This document shows, piece after piece, positions 14,083 through 25,400 of a stretch of 64,000 bases of DNA (its first letter is position 1; each line of letters opens with the position of its first letter). Position numbers and translations under genes: made by a program. Under the pieces are notes generated by a model. The model worked only from the letters and a program-made list of their open reading frames with translations, ran no database searches and was not told where the DNA came from. This stretch comes from Chrysopilus asiliformis (taxonomy: Eukaryota; Arthropoda; Insecta; Diptera; Rhagionidae), in contig OZ035960.1 of NCBI GenBank assembly GCA_964034945.1, positions 116,353,824-116,417,823 on the forward strand, read 5' to 3'.

Positions 14083-16350
14083 TAGGCTTTTTTACTGCGG
14101 TCTGGGAGCATAAAAAATATTATTCCTTATTATACGAAGATAAGACAGGAACACACAATTTTTGTCATATTCACCACAAAAAGTCCTTAAGAATCAATTT
14201 GTCAAACAAAAATTTCTGATTTTTTTTAAAAAATGGATATTTTGTTGATAATGATAGAGTTACTTTGCTTTCACTTTTGTACACTCCAAATTTCTAGTTT
14301 CGTCACTAAAATGTTGACCGTAGAAAGAGAATTTCTTTTTAAAGATTAGCACCACAATCACATTTTGCAATACTTTGCTGAAAATAAGATACTATTTATA
14401 TTTTTATATTATTATAAAAATATAAATATTCCTATCAAATTCAATTATGCTTCAAATTATGTATATAGAATAAACAAAATATTTATACATTTATAAGCAA
14501 AATATTTATACATTTATAAATAGCTGTTGAAATCTATTGGAGCGATTGAAAAACATTTTAAATCTCAAAATAAAATTAATATTAAATTCTTCTGCCATTA
14601 AATATATGAACTCTATGATTAACAATTTTTAAATATTTTAATATTTCAAATCACAGCTAATAATTTCGATTTTTAAGCAATACTATCGAATAAGAAAAAT
14701 ATGTAAATTTATGTATTTTTTTTTAATTTTATTTCTCAAGTATTTTTTTCTTTCTAATAATCGGCAAACAAAGTGTTCACTTGAGCTTAAATTTACCAAC
14801 TAATCAATAGGGACTTTCAATCTTCATTGTATGTGACCTTTTTTGACCGATAGATTGATAAATTTTGGAGAAACAAAAAAAAGTTGAAATTGAATATTTA
14901 TAATATATAGCAACCAAATAAAATCAAATAGGAATGAATAATCCCCATAGATATAAAAAACTGTCGTTCACTTATTTCGATTCTAATTTTCAATATTTGC
15001 AATATTTGCCACTCTAGACTTATATATATAATTATATGTATTCATTTTTTATCGTTTGAATGATTAAAATTACTACTTATTTATAACTTACCAATAAATA
15101 TCCAGTTATAGCTATTCGTTTCGAACCGATATTTTTTTATATTTATTTCCTTTGTTATTAAATTATAGTTTTATTATTTGCTATCTTACTACTTATAGAG
15201 AAAACAAGATGTTTGTATTCCAATCAAAAAAGAAACTAAGATTAGTACCAAAAGAAATCACAACTTCATTTGTGAAATATTAAAAGAGATCTGAATAACT
15301 TGAGTTTTATTCCTATATTGATGCATACATATGGATGGCAATCAGTATTTTTAAATATTTTTACATATTAGGACATATGTGAAATCATACCTAGTGTAAA
15401 AGATGTGTAAAACTTAGCCATCTATGGTATTTTGCCTTCATTCAAAGACAAAATTAATTTTTTTCTATTTTAACTGAGTATTCAACATAAAAAAGTGAAA
15501 TTTTGTTTTTATCACGATAAACATGTATAAAACTCACCTACCGATTTCTTCTAAATTTCTTGTCAACTAAATGTCATTCAAATTTAAATGATTAAAGTTT
15601 TTAGTTTTTAAATAAAATCAGTAGTTTGCCAAATACATTTTTTACAAATTCAGTTAAATATTTCAAATTTCATTTTATTAATTAATGTTCAGTAATTTAG
15701 TTTCTTTAATAATAATTGCTTTTTTGTTGCTTTTGAAATGATCACAGTTCAAACACATTTTTTTTTTGGTTTTGCCTCATTAATGATTTTTGGTTTTATG
15801 TAAGAATTTAGATTTGGACGCAAAATAAACATTCTAGACTGAAAACAATTGGTTAAGGACGCGTTGAATTTGAATATTTCTTTGAAAACTGAATCTTTTG
15901 AAAAGTTGAATGTGTAGATATTAAAGAAATGAATAATTTATTACGTTTTCGTAGAGTTCTAGTCATTTACACATTTGTTTAATATTTCGGTGTCTATCCT
16001 TAGGTTGATTTTAACTTTTTTTTATTATGTACTATGGAACTATTTTCATTCATATTTTGTTTTTACAATTTTGATAGATTTTATTTATATGCAGCACAAG
16101 TTATACAATAATAAAGATTATTCGTCTTGATTTATATTTGAGACATTGAATTTTCTAGATTTTTTAAAATTTTATTGAGATTTTTATCGTTTATTTAAGA
16201 ACTACCGATAATTCATATTTTTCCGTTAGAAGATTGACACTATGATGGAAGAGCATGAAAATTATCCATTGGCTAGGATTGTAGCATATGCTAGAGATCA
16301 CTACTAGTCGATGCATTTCCCAAATTACTCTCCACAGTGTCATCCTTATG
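14083..16350. other. AT-rich DNA downstream of Teh1, no gene seen
   Basis: Mostly low-complexity sequence; a 24-base unit containing AAAATATTTATACATTTATA is tandemly doubled near 14473-14518. The part next to 16350 is probably 3' UTR of the Teh1-like gene, which reads leftward. Confidence 0.5.
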
Positions 16351-16420
16351 TCAGAGTGGTGGCTTATATACCTCAATCGCTGGAGTCAGCATGTCAACGC
16401 GAGTTGATATTGAAGTATCA
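16351..16420 (-). CDS. Teh1: Terminal coding exon of the Teh1-like gene
   Basis: A 70-base exon with acceptor TTTTTTACAG just upstream (16421 onward on the plus strand) and stop TGA at 16353-16351. Joined to the donor at 27078 it supplies residues SDTSISTRVDMLTPAIEV followed by YKPPL. The phase fits exactly (two bases from the first exon, one from this one), and the peptide reads as a normal protein tail in a region otherwise without coding sequence. From memory, insect Teh1 proteins end in a similar tail; an alignment would settle it. Confidence 0.8.
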
Positions 16421-19400
16421 CTGTAAAAAATGAAGAAATGATTAATACACATTAAGCGCCGTAGCATGCAGATTATAAATATAAAACAGAAGTTTTGAAT
16501 ACACTAATCAATTTATGGCATATTTTTGTATGCCTTGAGGTATGAGTTTTCTAATCGTGGAAACCGCATTCCAATCCGTTGAATGACTCAAAAATTATCA
16601 GCGAAGAGGTCTCGAAGGAGATATCTATATATAGTACAGTATATTATCCTTTATTCTGCAAGTAACTCTACCTGTGTGTAAAGTTTCCAAAGTCTCATCA
16701 GTTGGACAGTTTTCACGTGATGCCACAATAAAAATACATACAGACAGACAAACAAATATTTAAAAAATGTTGGTTTTGACTTCAGTATGATAAAAAATAT
16801 AAAAAAAACCCTTTGCAGTTTTATTATATTATGTATAGATAGAAATAAAATTATCTGAAGAATTCTACTCAAAAAGTCCTTTTTTTAATTTGGCAATATG
16901 TGTAACAAATTTGATATCTCCACGTTTCCTGACACATGTCAACATTATCGATTGAACTTGTAAAACAGAGAACTCCAGCAGCTGGACTAATATACAGTAA
17001 ATCTATATATGCATAAAGAATCGTCCATCGGGATGAAATTTTCTACAAGGCAAAATAACTTCAAATTTTTGTAGTATAAGTGCTATGTTACCCAGCGGGA
17101 ATTTTAGTTGCGTGGTAATAATGATATCCGTAACGAAAAAATTAAAAATATCAGTTGTGATCAACACCAATCTTTCTCTGCAATATTTAGTTCAATAATT
17201 TATGGTCATTAGTATAGGAATATCAATATCTACTAGTAAAATTCTCTAGTTTCAAGATTTCGTAGATTCGACTTTATAAATGGTTATTGGTAAGGCCAAA
17301 TAGGTTTCTGTTATTTAAGAGTTTTTCGAAAAGTCTATGGCCTGTAATAGAAAAGACGTCTTTACACGTTTTCACACTTCAAACATTCTTCATTGAAATG
17401 GATCGTCTGCATAGCAGGAAGTGGAAAATTTACGTTTATGCCGATAGTAGTACGATTATGCTCAGAATTAATCTGGGATTTTTGTAAGCATTACTTTTAG
17501 CTTTACCAGGCACAGCGCATTTCAGGAGGCATTACCTATTCGGTTGCAATGCATTACATTCGTAAGTACTTCTTTATTCGCTGCGGAATTCTTCGATTAC
17601 AAATACAGCGATTGCAAAAAGTCCTACTGGGAAAGATCTCGGTAATTCACAATACATGAAGGTACTGTTTTTCTTTTCTTCAATACTAACACTAACCATT
17701 CTATAAAATAGACCAAGGGCGTAGAGTCGAGGAGAATCGTCCTCCTTCAACAGTGCCCATGAGCCATATGTCTGACTGGCAAAGATGACGACGATTCGTT
17801 CTAGGAGCAGGACTACAAGTGCGACGAAAGCCACGAAGACGATGTTTTTTGCCCTTCGCCTGATGGTTTATGACAAAAAATCGATAGTTTGCCATACTGT
17901 ACCTCCTTAAACCCACTTTGGCCCAGTGTGCCCTATACATAGGGAGTAATTGATTTTTTCCCATTTATCCTTTTCACATTTATGCTCAATTTTTCGCTAA
18001 CACTGCGAGCAGTGAGGGCTCCTGTTAAATCCGTATTGAAGCACAGGTAAGGCGCATACTAACACAAGCGTAGACACAGTATCTAAAGAAATTGACGGTG
18101 GATGACTTCAGTTTTCAGCGTAGCTAATTTAGCTCTTTTTCATTTCTAATGTAAAGGAGTAATGGAACCCATATCCACTACGAAGTCGGGATTCGTGTCA
18201 TGCACGTTGCTTTTGTTTCGACATTTTGACGAGAACTTTCGATCTGTGAAATGTTTTCTCGGTTGACCACGATGAATTAACTAATTAACCTTTTACCAGA
18301 ATGACGTCCAAGTAAAGTCTACTCGGATATCAATACAGATTTCTTCGTTATACACACAGTCCACGTGCATTTCAATTGGGATATTTGAAAAGAAGCGTGT
18401 TCATATTTTACCGGTATGTAATATAACTCTCTAATAGGCCGCATGTAATGTAGCTTTATATAGGGTAGTAGTATGAAAAGATTTAGTCTTCTATTCAATT
18501 TCCCAATTCCATTTAATCTTACTGTAATTGTTTATTGGGGGTGGTTAAATTTCTGACTGCTTCAGTCAGTTCTTAGTTATAATTCGTTAGAAATGACTTT
18601 ATTTTAGTAAAAAGAGCTATTTCTGAAATGTCAATAAATGGTTTGGTCAAAAAGTTGCAGTCCAGAATAATTTATAGACATTTTTTTTCTTCATGTGAAC
18701 AATTTAAAGTTAACAGAAAATGTTTTAATAAAAATCAATTTTGAGCTTATAACTTTCGGATTTGTCCCGAATTAAAAAAAAATCATATTCTAGAAAAAAA
18801 AAAAGATTTTACTTCCAATTTATAAAGTCAATGTTTCATAAAGCTATACAAGTTTATATCTATATGTTCCGAAAAGTGTGTTATTCCCCATATTTTCCAT
18901 ATTCAAATTTTTCGCTGTACACTGGGATTTATTTCGGTGTGATGATACCAAAGTCAGCTAAATTAATTATTGAATAGTCGCATTTCGTATATTCGAAATA
19001 ATTTTGCAACCTACATTGCTGTTCAAAGTAATTTAAAATTTAAGTAATCTAAAATTTAATTGGGTTATCGTTCGCAATGAAATTCTGCTTTCGTTTCATG
19101 TTGTAATCTCAAAATACAAATTTTATATTTCACAATCAAATAATCGAAATTAATATATAGATTGAAAGGGTTTATGATAATTATTTGTTTTTCTAAATCG
19201 GACTGAAATCAGTCATGATTGTGATGGGCTTAAAACTAAACTGGAATCTCATTTTCTTTATATGTGTTTTACAATAATTGAGGTGTGTAGGATCATAACC
19301 TACAATCTCCACTTTTTGGTAAAATTGGGTTGAAAGTTAGGTTAGACTGTCTAGAAATCTGTATTTGTTTACGTTTTATACAGTTAGTGTCAAAATCTGC

Positions 19401-22400
19401 TAAATCCTTGAGAAATGGATCGAGAAAGATGAGTTTTTGCTTCAACTCGTATGACAGAGAGAAATAAAGTAGCAGTGTTATTGCAATTTCCCAAAAAACA
19501 GTGAAGAGTGCAGATTGCAGGTTTTGATCCTGCACGCCTGAATCCTTGACCATAACCAAACACACTTTCCAATTGAATTTTAAATTAAAAATCTTGAAGA
19601 AGTATGAAAGAAACATTTCTAAGAATATGGAATAATTGTGTAGGAAATGAAAGTTTCTTGCCAACAGATGACTCAAAATATACCATCTTTTGTTAACGAG
19701 TATTATTTATGCATGCGAAAAATTATACTTGCATGAATTATTCTAAGATATTTAGCGAAGTACTTACTGTAGGAATATAATATATTTTGTAGAAAAAAAA
19801 AACAAATAATTCCGATTTTTTAAGTAATTGTAGAATCGCAAGTTATTTTTTTTATCTGACGAAATTTTTTTTTGTGATTATTTGTGGTCAATTAACCTAA
19901 TTTTGTGACGGGAACAGGAATAAATATCCCTACAAATGAGTGCAATCACGTCGCATAATTTTGTGACTATTTGTTGACTGACTGCATTCAACGAAAAATG
20001 AAATTTCACTTCTGCAAGATATTACTCTTGAACTATGAGTAATTTGAAATTATGTAGCTGCAGTGAAGTCAAAATTTCAAATTCGTTTCGACGAGCGGCG
20101 GTACTTTAAACGCGGCACCGAATAACTTGTCCAACAAGTGAAATTTTATTAAATTCAATCCTGTATCCTCCGTTATATTTTTAGTATCCTTTTTGCTTGT
20201 GTTTGAAAATTCGAGAGGTTTTACAACATTTTGTACAAACAAATCCAAATACTGGGATCCACTGCAGGTGAGTCTTATATAACCACAAAAAAATTTCCGT
20301 AGAATTTTTTTCTGCGTTTTATTTTTCAATTTGTCGGTGCCAAAACTACATTGAATTTTGAACTGCACATAAAATTTAGTGCCAAAAACTTGAAAATGAA
20401 ATAAAATTTGCTTCAAGAAATCAACTGCATCTGAACATAATACTGCTTGCATAGATACTAGTGTTTAATTTTCCCCATCAGTTTCTATCGTTTGGCATTA
20501 TTTTCTATTATTTTTCTATCTTCCAAGAAAATTTTGACCACGGGATCGATGGTGTAATCAGAAACAGTAGACAGCTTATTCGGCTATCTGGATTTGATTT
20601 CAACGTTTCACAATAATATCCTTTTATATATGCCTTTGTTTATTTTCTCTTTGTTGTATTTTTTTTTTCTATTTATTTAAATATCCCTTGGGCTTTTCAT
20701 TAAATTCGAAACAAGTGAAGCGAAAAGGACAGAAATCGATAAGCAAATGCATGTCCGTGATACACAATAAACCAATAATCTCAAGGCGAATTCAATAGAA
20801 TCGGTTCCGTTTCCATTTAGGTAAACGTTACAAGCCTTTAGTAACGAATCTCGGATTTTACGTAATTTCTTTATATTATCAGAATAGAATATCTTATGTG
20901 ATTATCGTAGCTAATGGATTTTTTTTTATAAAAATAGCTGCAAAAATATAATTATTATAATTTATTATAAAAACAACCGAGATTTTATTTCATAAAGGTT
21001 TTAATACATTTGCCTCACGTAGGTACATACTTATAAATATTTTTCATGCATGTAAATATTTGTAAGTGGAAAACCATTTATGTATATTCATTGAACCGAT
21101 ATTTTTAGACTGTGGTGTATTATGTATATTGTAAACTAATCGATAAGCCTAAAATTTAGTTAGTAGATACTAATTGAAAGTGGTCATATGGGAGGTATTT
21201 GAAAATGGGCTGTTCCCAACAGAGTATGCTTTACTTACCCCTAATTTGATTATAATCTTCCGGAATATTGCCATCTTCTATTGTAAAAAAACATAGTTTC
21301 ATCCACCTAGCAGTGAAATGATACCTTTCTTACATAATTGAACTTCATATGATGCAAAATTGGGTATTATGTTGAATTTTAAAAAAATCTTTAGTATACT
21401 AATTGAGGTAGAAATTTAAGATTTGGTACTGAACAGGCTTTTACCATAAGTTAAACCTTGTCCTAAGATGATAAAAATAGCACCACTCCTTTCAATCTAG
21501 TAAAGATTTTTGCAATTTTCTAGAAAATAGTTCATTTTTTTCAAAAAAAATGTTTCGGCAAAAATTTGCCGAAACTGGACATGGAGGCCGAAGGCCGACC
21601 TGCGGGCGAGGGGGTGAACCGCGAAGCGGTTCGGGGCGCAGCCCCTAGTTAAATAATAAAATTAGTATCTTAAAAATTTACGAAAGAAAATGTAAAACTA
21701 TTAATGTACCATTTTCATATTTTTATCGCCTTAAAAATATGAAAATGGTACATTAATACTTACTACACCAATTTTGAAAAACAGTGAGGAAAACTTTTTC
21801 CAATATTAATACCTACATTTGGCTGATTTAGAAAGTACACCAATTCAATGTCAGAAAGTTTTTTGCACGCGATGCATTCCAGAAAAATTTCAATAAAGTT
21901 CAATGCTACTAACAACTAACATAACAAAATCATAGTAAATTTTTCGTGTCAACGTAATTGTATGTTGTTTCAGGACATCGACGTTGTTTTGTGATAAGTT
22001 AATTTTTTTTATTGATTGAAAAAGGTGGATTTAAATACCAGACACCTACATGTGGAAGTAGTTGGGTGAAACCTTTTAACAACATGATCACTTACGCACA
22101 ATTCATGTCGGAAAAAATAATTTTAGATTTTACGTTGCTAATAGTCTTGTCAAAGCCGCTTTATATAATTTTTTTTACTTGGTAATAGAGTTTACATGTT
22201 ACAACTTGTAAAAAAGATAACAAGACTAATTCAATGAAATCCATTACCTTTTCTTTTTAAAGGCGATTTGTTGCTTAATTTCAATCGATTTTCTATTCCT
22301 AATAAGGAATATTCGCGATTCGTACCATTTCGTTATGTGTATTCCTCAAATCCGCATCTTTTTATCTATAAATGGTAATCATATACTTTTTGGCGATTGC

Positions 22401-25400
22401 AAAGTCACAGAAAACTTCTAAATCAACGTAATTATAAAAATCTTAACTCGATATTCAAATAAAATAGATACTATGGTATGAGTAATTTGTTGCGAGTTCT
22501 TTATTAATTTAGTTTACCCTTTAAAGTGAATTCTACAGCCCCTAAAAGGGTTTTTTTTTTCAAATCCCTTTTCCAAATCAGAAGAAACGCGACATAAAAT
22601 GTGCTGATGAAGATCACGAACACTAATGTCAATGTCCTTAATTTATTAAATGGACAAGAACTACAAAGGACTGCAAAAGTTCATAAAGAACGTTAAATTC
22701 AAGCTCATATTTATGGATGTTCAAATTATTTATCTGTTAGCTTGAAACGTTTTTTTCGTTATATACTTGTCATTCCATCATTCAAATACAGTCAAAAAAG
22801 TGTGGCTTAAATGCTACATATATTGCGACATCAAAGCCAAATATACGCCCTGCTGTTTTCAATTTTTAAACAAGAAAATACCAAAATAAACTCAACAAAA
22901 GAAAGTGAATCTCAATTTACTTGAAAATCTTAATTAGGTAAATTGCATAGAGGTCAGTTTATGGGGTTTTCTCAAATAGTTGTTTTTCAAAGAAATCGGC
23001 ACAAAATGTGTTAATGAATCCACCATCAAAATCCTTACATTGAACGGAACATATTATCAAAATAACAAAAATTGGTTGAATCTTAATAATTTTATGTCGT
23101 TAATTTCATAAGTGAATAAGACAATTTTGAATAAGACAATTTCATTTTATCGGTTCTATAAAAATTGGTTTGTAATTTTGTTCAAATGAATAATTAGTTT
23201 TCATGATAAAAATATTTTATTCAAAAAAAAAATCATAAGTGGTAAGTTTCCTTTTTTGTGAATCTGCCAACGAGAGTTTTGTTAGCTGATATTTAATAAC
23301 ACTTTTATTACATTAACGTGTATTTTGTCCATATGACAAATTATTTTGAGTGTAGGATAGAAGATTTTTAGGAATGAGGTTGGTGTTATTTCATGAATTT
23401 GTCTGGATTCACTTCGGCATAAGCTTATCAGTTTTATGACAATCTGACTGTTGCCCGCTACCAACTGTTGAAGTGTTAGTAGTCGCAGTCAGGACTGATT
23501 TGGTTTTCCATTTGTTCGTTTTTACTTTATGACGGACGGGAACACTGGCTCTTAATATAATTAAAAACGGAATAACAGTCACAAGGGGTGTGATTTTGTA
23601 ATTGTTCTCGCCCCTGGATTTAATTAAATTTTCTATTTTGATTGTATGACGACGACTATGTCACTATATGAATACAAATACTGGGAATAATATCCTGTAC
23701 TAGTAACTGTACTAATATCTATCAAAATAACGTTCTATGACCGATGTTGTTTTGAGAGATTCTCGCACACACAGACAGAAATTTGTTACACCCCTCCCGG
23801 CCACATTAGATACTCGCATAACGACGATGTGAATTTGATTTTATTTCATGTAATTAAGTAGAAATTTGTTATTAAGACTGTTTGTAATGTAAACAACATT
23901 AATTAATGGGCAAAATGGAATAGTTCTTTAATTAGAATGAATACTTTAAATTATCGTTGTTGGTAGGAAATAATTTAATTAATAATATATGCAAGTCGAA
24001 AGTAAAAAACGCTATGGTTTACAGAAAGTTTAAATCTTAAAAAAAACTACAGAATGCTTAAATCTTAAATTGGACAGCAAATACTTTTTAGTCGCAAAAT
24101 CTGAATTCACGTCTGAACTCACTGTCGTTAATATTTTTAAAATTCGTATTGAAAATATAATTTTGAGGGAAAATAATGAAAAAATCAGTGATATTGCATC
24201 TATTTGCTGTTATAGAGTATCTACTTCTATTCAATTGAAACTTTTTCGTTAATGACTACTCTCCGCACGCCCGCAAAGCAAAGCTGTTCCAAATGAATTT
24301 TCAATGGTTTTTGTTCTGTTATCATTTGGACGAACTTAAACTAAATCAGGAAGAGCTGAAATATTATTGTTTCCTTATAATCTGTGGTGTTGTGTGACGT
24401 CCTAGTTTATCCTTCAATGTCTTTCATGTACAAAGACTCTTATGCTAAAATCCTTATATAAGCTTTTCCACCCACTATTCACATTCAATGGCGGCGCCTC
24501 GTCTTTAATCAACATAGGATGGCTTTTTGCGCCTCTGGCTTCTTTAGATAAACTGAAAGAGACCTTCAAATGCATAAAATCGATTTTAGGTTGCTATAAG
24601 ATTATTCCAAAGGGTTAAGGATACTCGAAAAGTAAATCAAGGATGTACACAACAAAAAAATACCGATTTTTGTACACGAATTGTATGTAGAAATATGTCA
24701 AGTAGAAATGCTAAATGAAACCAATAGCTTTATAAATAACAAAGATAGAGATTCTTTTGTTTTTTTTTCTCAAACACACTTTGGGCATGTGGTGAAAAAT
24801 CATGGAATAAACAAGCAGACCATATGAGGTAAATTAAAATAAAATAGTATCATATTTTCCATGAGTTTTGTCAATAGCATTATTAAAACAGGAAAATATG
24901 ATTTATTCCCTGAAGATTTATGACCTTTTGTAATCTAATTCAAGATCTATGTCAGAAGCATCCATGCTGGTTTTCTCGAGAAAATAAGAATGAAGACTCT
25001 TGAATATGCGCTTCCCGACTCTCAAAAATTTTTAAACCTCTCTAAGACATTCACTAAATTTGTTAAAATTCAATTCCGAAATTTTCTCTAAAGTATTTAT
25101 TTATATTTTTAGCATTTGTTGACATGTGTTTTCTTTGATGGAGAAATATGTTCGTCTTTTCAGGCTAAAACTTTATTCAGCATTTTCAAAAAAAGACCCC
25201 TAAAATTAAAGCCGATTAGAACAATCTTTTTCAATTATAATTTAATAACATTGATAATCCAGAAATAACTTCAAGAATTTTGTTATTTATATAATCGTCA
25301 ATCTTAAACATAAGAAAAGTTACAATTGCCAGTGGCCAAACGTCAAATACTCTATATGATGACAGACGAAATGTTTTAAAAAAAAAACAATTGTATAAGA

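Noticed and set aside
19505..19560. tRNA-like phrase GGTTTTGATCCTGC
   Set aside because: Does not fold into a cloverleaf by eye; at most a tRNA-derived repeat trace.
19293..19676. 127-codon minus-strand frame in the Teh1 intron
   Set aside because: Composition follows local AT bias, overlapping frames of similar length exist, and no domain or motif is visible.
20069..20452. 127-codon minus-strand frame in the Teh1 intron
   Set aside because: Lys/Phe-rich peptide without motifs; more likely repeat-derived chance frame than a gene.
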